A stretch of 64,000 bases of DNA from Gerris lacustris. Lineage: Eukaryota; Arthropoda; Insecta; Hemiptera; Gerridae. Below are positions 19,018-30,534 of the stretch, piece by piece (the stretch's first letter is position 1; every line of letters starts with the position of its first letter). The notes below the pieces were generated by a model that was not told the origin of the DNA, ran no database searches, and saw nothing but the letters and a program-made list of their open reading frames with translations. Location of the stretch: the NCBI GenBank assembly GCA_951217055.1, contig OX578278.1, positions 41,017,115 to 41,081,114 of the forward strand, read 5' to 3'. The position numbers and the translations under genes are program-made.

Positions 19018-21367
19018 AACTTATGATCACATCTATGAGGATATCAACTTGTAAATTAAAAAGGAAATAATTGAGGATAGTGAGGGGTCAGTCAAAAATA
19101 AAAATCAATGTTATGGATTACTGAAGTTTTGCTAAAGTTTATTTCCTTTTTCAAGTATTATCAACATTATTTGTCTATACTTTAAAAAAGGAAATAATTT
19201 TCCCCAGAATGTCAGAAATCCATTAATTTTGATGTTTACTTTTGACTGATCCTCGGAATCCTCAATTTCTATCCCCTTTATAATTAAGGATGTGAGATGC
19301 GAAAGGGTACAAGGGACATTTTAGCTGAAATGGAGTAAGTGCAGGAATCTGTAGATAATACTTATTAAATGCTAGTGCCAAAAGGAGACAAATTTGATCT
19401 AGTAGCATTAAAATCAACTATTTTAAGAATCAGCTGTTTTGTTTGGTATTTTGTTTTAGTCTCCAATATCTCAAAATAGTGCAAATTCCTCTTGTAACTC
19501 CTTGGATTCTCACTTCCTCAATTATATGTCTGAGTTAATGAAATAATTTAGGATAATGGGTGTTTTGTTTTTTTTTACATTAGTTTATATTATAAATAAT
19601 ATTATCGTGTCAGATGCAACAATTAACTAACTTAAAATATCCTCAAATGTAGTTGTTTGTTACTGTTGAATTTAATATTTCTAATCGATGGAAGATGATT
19701 TGACAAGCCTTATACTTACCTCTTATCATTGCTACCAGAAATTGTATATTGTGATAATAGACTGTCTAGTCTGTCACTTTAGTTTTTGTTGGAGCACCAT
19801 CAATCGCATATAAGACCTTGTAGCCTACCTCAAATGTGTGAATGTCAAAATATCCTAATCTCGCATTTTGAGTAAGGAAAAAAAAAAATGGTAAGGAGGT
19901 AAATTTTAAGTTAGACAGTGTTACATTTAACAAGATGATATTATATTTGTATAAAAGTAAAAATAAATATTGCCTTAGTAGAGTCAAATTGACAGTAATA
20001 AAATAATAAAAATAAATAATAGTATAAAGAAATCATAAAACTAAAAAAAAATCAATTGACATTTTAAAGGTTATTTCAATCTTAACTCATAGGACATTAA
20101 TAAATAAGTGATAAGGAAACCTAAACCTGATAACTCATATACCATAGTGACGCCCACTGCCTGAACTAATACGCAAAAATAACTTCTTATTGTTATCAGT
20201 CTTAATATAGAGAATTTATTTGATATTTTATCACATTATTATTTGAAGTGATAAATCAAAATGTATGCAGTAGCAGGTATATTAACATAAGGGAAGAGAG
20301 AAAATTAAAAAAATCTTTGCTTTAGTTGTTTACTGAATCATGAATTCCTAGTTTTTAGTTTATAGTTCTAATCGCTGAGCTATCTCTAGAGATATGTTCT
20401 ATGAGGATTGTGCTTGAGGTATGCTTTCAACAAGGAGTTTGAAGAGGTAGAGTGAGCAAAACCTTGGCTGCAAAAAGTTGCTCCAACATTAGAGACTGTA
20501 AGGTGGTGCTTCCAAGTGGCAAAGCATACTAAAGTATTGTGTTGTTATCAACCATGTGTGTTTTCACCCCTAATAGTTTATGACTGTTATCACCATTATC
20601 AATTGCTTTTGTTTATAGTGATTGTACCTTCTTTTCTTTATTATGATTATTTTTATTAGTAGTTTCATGATCATTAGTATTTTTAACAGTTTTATCGTAT
20701 AAATTTTCTATTAAAAATATATACTGTATGTAGTTGATTGGTCTTGTTCGTACTTTTTATCAATTGCTACTATACAAATTATTGATAAAACACCTTTAAA
20801 GGTGTACATATTTTTATAATGGTTTAACGTAGAAATTATGGGTATCACATTCATCTGTTACCGACAATAACAACTTTGTTTTGAGAATGTTGTTAATAAT
20901 TTTGTACCTCGGGGTAAATTATTGTGTCACATTTTACCAATTTTTACAAGGAAGTTATCTTCTATTTGTTTAACAGCAGTCTTCCTTCAAAAAATAAAAA
21001 CATTTTTACATTGATTATATCTTCATTTACTAGCAAAGAAGTTTCAATTCCTTACCCAAACTATCTATATTATTAATAATGCAGCAATACCATAAAAATT
21101 CATTAAAAAACAGACTTGTAATGATTATTTCTGAGGTACAGAATTGTGTCATTAATAAAACTTATCATATTATAGAATTCCCTCTACAACACTTTAAGCA
21201 CCACCTGCGTTCACCTATGAATAGAGCCATTTTTTAATTTACTATTCTCGCTTTTACCCTTTCTAAGCACTTTGGTTTTCAAAGAACCAAAGATGGTGTT
21301 TTCTTTTTTTGTTTAAAAACAATATTGTTTTTTCAATGTATTCATTGCAATAAATCCTGACTTTGGG
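19013..21367. other. Intergenic, no gene seen
   Basis: Unique-looking AT-rich DNA. 20350-20400 read inversely contains GATAGCTCAGCGATTAGAAC, similar to a tRNA A-box region, so an eroded SINE head is possible there. Confidence 0.6.
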
Positions 21368-21369
21368 TA

Positions 21370-21629
21370 CAGTAATCCCTTGATATCTGCAGGGGTTATG
21401 TTCCTCAGTGTTCCATGAATAGGAAACCACTGATAACTGATGGAGAAGTATTTTTGCCTTTACACAGATGATTTGCGAGCAGGAACCTTTTTCCTTTTCT
21501 GATCACAAGTTCAAGGCTTTTTTCATTCTCTCCAATCTAACTTGTTTTCCAAACTCATTTTAGAGGTACTCGTACACTTTCTATGACACTTCATTCGTAT
21601 ATTTTACCATGGATATTAAGGGATTACTG
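21370..21629. mobile_element. Tigger/pogo-type MITE
   Basis: 260 bp with ends CAGTAATCCCTTGATATC and (inverse) CAGTAATCCCTTAATATC, 17 of 18 positions identical, flanked by TA on both sides. CAGTNNNCCCT...TATC ends with a TA duplication are characteristic of pogo/Tigger elements of the Tc1-mariner superfamily. No coding sequence. Confidence 0.9.
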
Positions 21630-21756
21630 TATTTTATGTTGTCTTAAAATTGGACATATATATTCTCTTTAAGTAACTAAATTAAAGTGGATTGAGAAAA
21701 CTGAGTGGTTAGAGTTTGACTTCACAAATTTGTTTTACACCAATATGAAAAAAACA

Positions 21757-21760
<4 letters not shown>

Positions 21761-21790
<30 letters not shown>
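21761..21790 (+). repeat. Poly(G)30 tract
   Basis: Thirty consecutive G; its length may be unreliable in the assembly. Confidence 0.95.
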
Positions 21791-21791
<1 letters not shown>

Positions 21792-22079
21792 ACCAGTAGT
21801 TATGACCTATATTTTTCAATTTTAGAGATGTAATTGACTTTAGCTCTAAAATCTGGGTTTGAAAAATAGCTTCTATAGTTTAATCCTAGATTTAGAATCT
21901 CCAGTTTGGATTTAACTGAGTTTAAAAATATGGATCTAATTAAAAAAAAAAAATCTCGCCCTACTTGTAACTCTGTAAAATAACTCTATTTGCCTATTTG
22001 TAAGTCTGAAAATCTGTAATTCTACATTGGGATACACCTATTCTGGTGTTACAAGTAGAATTGTTTTTTGAAAGTACAG

Positions 22080-22145
22080 AAAAATCACTGGATAACCTCG
22101 TAGTGGCATTTTTTCCTCTCACATAAGTTGGCCAATCTGAGTGTT
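22080..22145 (-). repeat. Dispersed repeat shared with 56440-56515
   Basis: The inverse of this segment matches 56440-56515: CTCAGATTGGCCAAC, TGTGA-GGAAAAAAT and GGTTATCCAGTGAT occur in the same order and spacing. Confidence 0.75.
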
Positions 22146-22181
22146 GAAAAATTGATATAATTATACTTAAAAATAAAAAAC

Positions 22182-22985
22182 AAAAAATGCACCCCTGAAG
22201 GTGGAGTTATATTTTCATCTACCAAAAAAAAATAATTATACTTGCATCATTGCAGATAAATTTCGTTAGTTTCTTTTCTAATCACTTGTATTTCCCCTGA
22301 AATTAAATTTCTTACTGTAATTTTCTCCTGATTTTCCCCCCTTAAAAAACCACTCCATTGTGGATCTCAATGCCCCAATACCACTAATTTTCAAACATAC
22401 AAGATAATGTTTCAGACTAATAGTCTTTATTATATTATAACTAAAGCTAACCATGTGAATATCTACTGTGGATTAAATATAAATTGATGATAGCAAGGTT
22501 CAGTGAAACATAAAGATCAAAGTTGCGGCTTATCGACATTTCAAAATGCAAGAATGAATTCTTGTATTATGAAACAACAGTCAATTCTAAATTTCAATTT
22601 TTTACTCTTGACTGTTCCTTCCTCTCCTCAGAATAATATTCAAAATTATTTTTAATAAAACAAACTATAATTTTATATTGTGGTTAATCTTTCTGAGATT
22701 AAGAGCTAAAGAGCCACCATGTGGCCACCATTGTGGCTTATTTGTTTCACCTTTTTTTCTTATAAATTGGGATGTCTTAAGTTTTTTTTGCTAAAATATT
22801 ATTCCTTGAGAAGTAATTTAAGAAGGAAAATTATTTATTTATTGTTTTATGAGTGTGTTTGACATATATTATTTATATATACCACACCCGATTTATTTAT
22901 TACTTGTAAAACATGATTATTAGCTTTTTATGTGAAAATACTTGGTAGATGAAAATATAACTCCACCTTCAGGGGTGCATTTTTT
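22182..22985. mobile_element. Element with 42-bp inverted repeats
   Basis: 22182-22223 and 22943-22985 are near-perfect inverse copies (key part AATGCACCCCTGAAGGTGGA). The 720-bp interior is non-coding and AT-rich. The arms may extend outwards imperfectly into A/T runs. Probably a MITE or foldback; no target duplication was identified. Confidence 0.7.
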
Positions 22986-24988
22986 CAATGTTTTTTTTGT
23001 TTTTTTTTTGACTCAGTGAGAATCTTTAAGTAAAGATATTATCATCAAATTTTTCAAAAAAGAATTGTTTGAGTATTTTCATTTATTTATATTTTTGTTT
23101 ACTAATGGCACCACAACCAAGAGATTTTTATTTGTTTCACTCTATTAGACGAATTTTTAAGAGTCAATTCCCAACAAGAACTTATGCATTAACCTAGTAT
23201 AATCTCATATATAAATAGAAATTTAAAAAAAGATAAAAAAAAAAATTAATCTATATTATCTCAAAAATTACAAATTTAAACATGAGAGAATCTTATTTTG
23301 TCACCATTAAGTTTTAACATGATCCAACTTATGTTTTTAAATAAAACAAAACATGGATCAGTAGGTGATTGCTACCTCAAAGGAACCAACATCTTAAGAT
23401 GTGCTTCCTCTCCTGGAATCATTTGAAAATGCTTGAACACCATAAATATTAATCCATATTTAAAAGATGGTGTTAGTTTTTTTTTTTATTATTAATTATC
23501 ACACTTTTATCTCTTACTTCTAGTAATTGCAATGGAAAATGAGCCACCTGGTGGGAAAAATAGCCTGAAACCCACAAAAATGTTTTGAGACCAGTGGAAT
23601 TATATGTATGGATTATATTATGTATTAAGAATATTAATTTTACAAGGATTAAACTATTTTTATCTTGAAAATGTGGGGGAAAATGATTAAAATCTCTATT
23701 TAAATAAGTTCTTTAATTTTGTGGATTAGGCTATTTTACCGCTAGGCTCTTATTGTTATAAAAGATAATACGTAATTCCAAATATGTTGCTAGTTTTTAA
23801 TTGGATATCTCACTTCTCTTCCTCTCTTGCTTCTAGCAGTGCCAATAAATTAATTTTTATAATAATACAATTGTTGATATTAATACAGATAAGTTCTTCT
23901 TTCTCTATCATCAAATATCTTTGTCAATTATTTTTCTATCATCAACATCTTTGTCAATCATCAACGTATGATTGATATTTATAAAATATTATTACTATTA
24001 AAGTTATTAAACTTATATGTATTTATATAGGTATGTTTTGACAATAGCTAATTTGTATTTTATGTAGATTGATTTTAAACTCATTAATTTGATCATCATC
24101 AGTGAACTGATGAGTATAATTATTATAAGAACTATTATAAAAACAGATAATTACTTTATCAGGCCATCATCAGTGTTCATCATTTTTGGTATAGAAGCTT
24201 AACTATAATATCATTATTTATTCTATTTGAATTTTATTTACAATAGAATAACTTCCAAAAAAAAACCACTCAGTTTAAATTTTAAAAAAAAAACAAAGAA
24301 AAATGTGTTTTCATTATAATGCTATTTATAGAAATAATAATTATAAACAACAATTATTTCTTGTATCTAATTAATAAGCAAAAAAAACCTTTAAAGTGCC
24401 TTTAGAAAATATATGTATATTACTTAGAACTTACGTAATGACATCCTTTGTTATGTTAACTTAAACACTTTTTTTAAAAAAAATTTCACGAGAAATAATT
24501 ACAAAATTGTTCTATCGAAAACAAAAGAAACCTATTAAGATTTAAACGAAATTTATATTCGCTTATTTTTAATGGAAAGTTAAAAAAATAAAATGATTTA
24601 AAGAAAATTCTTAAATTTAATCATTTGTATTTTTAGACCCAGTTTAGGGAATGGTTGGTGCATTATATATTATTTAAGTTTGACTGGAAAATCATCTGGA
24701 CTTTTATGCTTGAAACAATAAATATTTACATTTTTTCATATTGGCTTGTTTTAAATTAGGCATATGCTAGTGGTTTTTTAAACTATGTTTTATGTAAAAA
24801 CAATAAAAAAATAGTTTAAATTAAAAAATATAGGGGCAAATTATAATGATTGAATAAGAGTATGTTTTCAATTAAAGATTAATTTTATTTGCAGTACTTG
24901 TTATTAGGATTAGCTTACATTGATAGTAACGACTTGGATAAATCCACTTTAAACTTTTTAGCAAGTATTGACACTAGCTTTAAAACCT
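22986..24988. other. Intergenic, no gene seen
   Basis: AT-rich with homopolymer runs; no exon or repeat boundary recognised. Confidence 0.7.
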
Positions 24989-24989
24989 C

Positions 24990-25340
24990 ACTCAATGCCA
25001 GTTGATGAGACAATTGTCCTTAACTGGTTACGGGACAGTCATTAGCCAGTCCAGTTGAATTAAACCGTTCACACAGGGATGCAAATTGTCGCGGCAGTAG
25101 ACAACGAGAAATAGTAAAGATTGAGTCCCTTTTTTACTAGCCCCGCGGTAGAGAGTTCCAGCCACTTCACACATATACCACCGAAGCTAGTATGGTGTGA
25201 TCATTACTGAGCCAGGTAAATCAAACGACCGAAGGCATAGTATCAAACCTATGACCTTGTGCTGCCCTCTATTCATTAATGGCCAAGCAGATGTGACAAA
25301 TGTCTAAAGTCACACGGCCACGTTAGCTCCTCTGTTACAA
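24990..25340 (-). repeat. tRNA-related SINE, family 1, minus orientation
   Basis: Read inversely it begins GGAGCTAACGTGGCCGTGTG (tRNA-like head with A-box-like TGGCCGTGTG), then GGTCATAGGTTTGATAC (B-box-like), then the same body as the copy at 17757. The head also matches the copy at 59940-60175, including ATTCATTRATGGC and CGTGC-GCCCT. Confidence 0.8.
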
Positions 25341-26760
25341 TAAGAAGAATCAATGCTTGATGGATTGTTAAGTGTAGGGCCTGCATAACAACAGTTCTTT
25401 TTAATTTTTACTATCTTGATTTTTTATTTATTGTAGTGTTATAAATAAGTCAGTCAAATAGTATGTACTTGGAATACTTATTATTTAGTTTCATATGCTT
25501 ATTTTTTTTAAAAAATAACAAATATTTTTTTCTTGAAAATACTATTTTAATTTTAATTTACCCCCAAATTCAATGCAATTACTCAAACCTACTTGCTTTA
25601 TCTTAACTACTTTAATTTCTATTAGAATTGACAAGGCATTTGGACTGGATTATAGGTGTCCATTGACCCTTTTCGGTTTACCCCCTTAAAAAGGGTAACC
25701 TTTAAGCATATTAGAAGATACAATTTACAAGAGGCCCCCAAGATTTCTACTGCATAGGAGCCCCTATTGGGACAGCAAGTATCTTATAGGATTGACACTG
25801 GTATCAATACTAGTAGTTGTATATCTTGATCCTAAATACAAGTAATGACGTACTAGATGAATACTAGTCTTACCAGCTTGTATTAATAGTTAGAACTTCT
25901 TAATTGGTTATAAATAAAGACATTAGTAAAAAACAATATAAATAAACCTTAATAAAAAAAACCTTATTTCAATTCATAGAATAATTGCGACTGAAAAATA
26001 TAAAGAAATTATCTATATACAATTAATAAGAAAAAAAAGTTGCTTCGGAAATATTAAAAATTTATATTGTTGCCAGAAATATATATTCCATGAAAGTTTC
26101 AGCTTTCTGTGTAGTCAGAAAGATGGCTTAAAAATGTGTTAATAAAATTAGTAGGTACCTCACAAATAAGTGAAGTTAAATAAATGCGTGTAAAAAAATT
26201 GGTTAAAAATTAGAATTTGTAAAAATTCTATGACTGAAAAATGTTTATACATTTATATGGTTATACATTATTATTTAAAAAATTACCCCTTAAAAGGAAA
26301 ATTTTAAATATTATTAATTTTGATATTCTAAAATGGATAATTACTTAGATTGAACAGTGCCTTGAATTTTTAAAAAAAAATTAAAATTTAAAAAAAAGGT
26401 TTAGTTAATTTCTTTTAAATTATTATTTGTATTTATTGTACAACTCCTTTTTTTTTGAGAGTGTGAGAAATATTTAATTTTGGTGAGTACTTTTGTTTAA
26501 TATATTTTAAATATTCTGGAAAACTCAAAAGAGTAAATAAAACAAATTGATAATTACATTGACAAATATCATGTTTCATAAAGAATTTGCATTTTTTCTT
26601 ACCAATTTATAATGGGTCATAATCTAATAAACTGACCATGAACAAATTTAATGATGTACTTAGCTATTGATTAAATAATAATTATTGTTGAATTAATTAA
26701 ATATGATTGTTACATAATTAAATTTAAAATTTTTAATACATTTTTAAAAAAATATATTTA
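25341..26760. other. Intergenic with one dispersed repeat
   Basis: 26091-26180 is a copy of the TTTCAGCTTTCT-GTAGTC repeat also found at 3935, including the GTACCTCACAAATAAGTG block. The rest is AT-rich and uninformative. Confidence 0.65.
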
Positions 26761-27206
26761 TAGGGGTGTCCCATGACCAAACCGCACCACTTCAGAACCT
26801 TATAGGAGTTATGACGTTGAAGTTCTTTTAAACATCATGGGTCGGGTAGATCTTACCAAAACAATTCTTGAAGACAACCCTGTAGAACATCGAATTCTGC
26901 CTCCAATGAAACCCCAATCCCAGATCTGTACAACAAGTTTTTTAAATGAAATTCAATTTTATTTTTAATTTCTACGTCCCTGTTACTTCCTTTACTTAAT
27001 CCATTGAGATATAACTCCACCTACACTCAAATTCCTGAAGAATTCAAAATCAGGATTTTGTTGTAAAAAGCTGAAATTGGTCTCATTGGATACAGAATTA
27101 GATCCTCTACAAGGTTTACTTTAGGTTATGGTATTTTATTGTAAGAATTTTACAGATAAACAAAATGAAATGAAGTGGTGAGGATTTTTTGGAAACATCC
27201 TGTGCA
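26761..27206. mobile_element. Possible mariner-like MITE
   Basis: The left end GGGGTGTCCCATGACCAAAC and the inverse right end CAGGATGTTTCCAAAAAAT align imperfectly and converge on an identical CACCACTTCA block. About 445 bp, non-coding. The GGTGTCCCA start resembles mariner termini; the target duplication is unclear. Confidence 0.5.
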
Positions 27207-27449
27207 TGCATATAAATAGATAATTATAAATTAATATTGACACTAATTAATTAACTTTATTATTTTAAAGTCCGATGATTTAATGTATGTGTGTTGTAAT
27301 CCGAGGGATCAATTGATTTTATTTGATTAAATATTAATATATAAAAATTAAAATAAAATAATTACAAATATTGAACAAAATAATTTGTTTAATAATTTTG
27401 GCCTGAACTGGTTCTTTTATATTTAAGATGAAACAGAATAATTTGTATG

Positions 27450-27451
<2 letters not shown>

Positions 27452-27527
<76 letters not shown>
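27452..27527. repeat. (TA)n microsatellite
   Basis: About 76 bp of TA dinucleotides. Confidence 0.97.
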
Positions 27528-27532
<5 letters not shown>

Positions 27533-29286
27533 TATAAAATTTAGAAAAACATAAATATATAAAATATAAAATTACCTTGTTCTGACCAAATAAAATAAGG
27601 TTGATAAATAAGAGGATTATAAAAAAAAAATTGATCAAGTAGATAGTTTTATTTTTGGTTCCAAATAATATGATTTTGAAATCAAATAAATTGTTGTTCA
27701 AATCACTTTATTTTTGGCATTAAAAATAAAACTTAATTAAATAAAATATTTGGATGAGTTGGTTTAGTCATAGGAATCTGATAATTTTTTTTTTTCTTTC
27801 CCCAAAAAAATAAAATTGTACCAATTTAATTAATTATTGTTTATTTTTATTTGTTTTAAGTTTTTTTTTTGTTTATTTTATTTTATTTTTTTATTAAGAT
27901 AATAAATATATATTTAATAATAATAAAGAAAACATATTATATAAATATATAAATTGTGAAACATTTATTATAATTTTTTTCGGAGTTATGAATTTTATTA
28001 CTGTTAGTTTAATTTACAAAAAATAAAATTTTAAAATAAAAAAATAAAGTGTTTGCAATTTTTTCTTATTTCTTTTTTTCATTCTTTTTCGTTTATTGAG
28101 AGGCTTTTAATAGCTACATTAATATTACTGACAATAATAATTGTCGAGTAGATGAGTAAAGTGGCCGAATCCCTGTCCTGTAATAACCTAATGCTGTTGA
28201 TTAGGGCTTTAAAAAAACATCATAATAATAACAATCCTTTAAAAGATATTTAGGGAACTGTTGGCATGTGAAGAGTGATTCCTAGTAGGGACAGGCCATG
28301 GAGTGTAAGGGAGGGGAGAATGGCTTGATAACGATGTTGTTATACTGGGGGGACAAAATAGAACTGATAATGTCAGTGGACCTGTCGTTGGGAAAAGGGC
28401 TTGGCTCTATCTACTTAATTCCTTATGTGATTTCGGTAAGAAAGAAAGTTGAAATCGCAAGAAGAATTAGTAACCATGAAGAATGATCACTTGCCAGGTG
28501 TCGGCCGAGAAGTAACTAATAATAATAATCTGTGCCACAAGAGTGTGTGGAGGGTTCAGGCCTGTCAAAAGGCTACAACAAAGGGTCAAGTGTCTTACTC
28601 CATAAGCTGTATAAACCTCTCACTTGATATAATATCACTTATAAGCTGGATAAGTTAATTGTTTTGGAATAATTAGAAAGTTTTTATTTTACTTGACCTT
28701 TAGCAAATTAAGTTTTTCCTGAATCTGACCTTTGGGACATCCAGGGGAAAGAAAAAAATACAACTTTATTTGTTTTTTTTTTTAGAAAAAAATTTGTATC
28801 AAATTTAACTACAACTACAATATTCAAAAAACTTCAAGGGACTCAAATTTGGCTCTATTTAGACAATTGACCCATACAGTATTATAAGCCCTTAAGCAGG
28901 GCTACACCTTTCACAGGTTGTTACACTATGGATTGGGGAGAGTGCTTTTACCTTGGGCTATTGGGAAAACTTCAGTTTTAAATGCGTATTTCCTGCTCTT
29001 CTAACCTAATATAAATTGTAAACCTTTAAAAGATAAAATTAAATTTACTTTAGTGTTAGATATTCATTTCCTGTTCATTAAGCCGTTTAAAAACGATGTA
29101 TGGCATGTTATGATTACTAAAATCTTGTACTTTTGTCATCTTTAATATTGGCCGCAATTTTAAATTTAAAGTTGTAAAAAAAAAATGCAGATGCTGTGAG
29201 CCGAATTTCGTACACAGTCGCAAGTTCTCCGTGACTAAAGCTGTTTTCCTTTTAATCATACATAATCCTCATTTAATAAAGTTATT
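27528..29286. other. Intergenic, AT-rich; unrecognised patch at 28140-28650
   Basis: 27528-28100 is extremely AT-rich. 28140-28650 has more balanced base composition; its start resembles 125-215 (GTCCTGTAATAACCT), so it may be a SINE or degenerate element. Two overlapping open frames of 62 and 69 codons there have no recognisable product. Confidence 0.55.
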
Positions 29287-29835
29287 GCAGGCTCACCACG
29301 CTCACCTGTTTTTATAGCATTTGAACATCATTTTTATCTAATAAAATAATTGCAGGCTTCGCTATGCTCGCCTGTTGTAAAAAACATCCATAATCTTCAT
29401 TAGATAACATTAATGCAGGCTCGCTACGCTCGCCTATTTCTGCAGCATTTGTACGTAATCTTTATTTAATAAATAAATTGCAGGCTCGCTACGCTCGCTT
29501 GTTGTAAAAGCATTGGTCCATAATCTTGATTAAATAATATTAATGCAAGCTCGCCTATTTATACAGTAATCATTGATTTATTTTTATTTAATAAAATTAT
29601 TGGAGCCTCGCTAAGCGTACATAACTTCTTTTAATAATTCTGTTTATACAGTATTTGCACATAATTTGTATCTAATAAAATAATTGAGGCTCACTACACT
29701 TGCCTGTTAAAAAGCCATAATCCATAATCTTCATTAAATAAAGTAATTTCAGCCCCGCTACACTCGATTGTTTATACAGCATTATAGTAAATATTTATTA
29801 AATAAAGATATTTCAGGCTTGCTACGCTCGCCTGT
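29287..29835 (+). repeat. 64-bp satellite, about 9 units
   Basis: Units start at about 29287, 29352, 29415, 29480, 29544, 29602, 29686, 29749 and 29813. Each has GCAGGCTCGCTACGCTCGCC, then TGTTTATACAGCATTTG, then an AT-rich TTTATTTAATAAA spacer. The GC-rich core is quasi-palindromic, so each unit can form a small hairpin. Confidence 0.9.
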
Positions 29836-30060
29836 TTATGCAGCATCAGCATATTGGCCGCCATTTTGAAAATATTTAGTGAGGAATTTCCGAAAACAAT
29901 ACAGTTGTCAAAAATGCTGAGTTGCATCTATGTGCCAAATTTAGTTGAATTTTATCAATTTTTACTCCAGTTATCGTTAGACAAACAAACAAACACATAA
30001 ACACACAAACTTTTCAAATCCCGTCTCTGAAATGAAGAACTCACTACACTCGTTCAATGA
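29836..30060 (+). repeat. Repeat tail with CCAAATTT module and (CAAA)n
   Basis: Directly after the satellite: TATGTGCCAAATTTAG, TCAATTTTTACTCCAG, then (CAAA)n around 29980-30010. The same order (GCCAAATTT, TCG/ATT block, CAGA- or CAAA-type repeat) recurs at 44697, 48757 and 63480. Confidence 0.6.
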
Positions 30061-30209
30061 ATGTTTTTATGGATATTAATATTAACTATGATGTGGTACG
30101 GAAATATGGCTTTTAAACAATAAATCTTTCGGTTGGAATTAGGGATCAGAAACATTTTTACCAAAGAAAATGTACGATTTTTTTTTTATAAAAAAAAAGA
30201 AATGTTTAA

Positions 30210-30534
30210 TTATAATACATATGAAAGAATCAATATTAAGATTAGAGGTAGTATATTAAGAGGAAGGTGTTTTGTTGAAGAAGAGTCATGTCTCTTGTGA
30301 GGGATGATATGCCAGTGATGTGGTGGCCTTGTGTTTCTAGTTTTGTTCTCTGGATAGTAAGGGAATGGCGTCATCTTATCCCGGTAAGGAAGAGTCCTCC
30401 AGAACTTGTACGACTCTAATTTTGGATCTACTTCCATATTTATTGAAGTCTGTCCTATGGTGTAGAACAGATTATTATCTTGAGTCCATTCATCCCATTT
30501 TGGAACAGTCTTTTCTTCAATCGGAGTTGGATTA
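30210..30534 (-). CDS. Esterase exon 10: C-terminus and GPI-like tail
   Basis: Continues HNPTP (the family GdPnP block), includes FWRTLPYR and a His-rich stretch ([13 protein letters not shown]). It ends with SSSTK followed by 19 mostly Leu/Ile residues and the stop. A small-residue cluster before a terminal hydrophobic stretch fits a GPI signal; a simple tail anchor is the alternative. Confidence 0.92.

Noticed and set aside
28298..28658. Two overlapping frames of 62 and 69 codons
   Set aside because: No homology or splice signals; the region begins with a repeat shared with 125-215.
29287..29835. CRISPR-like array
   Set aside because: Period of 64 bp with repeated, not unique, spacers in a eukaryotic context; it is a satellite.
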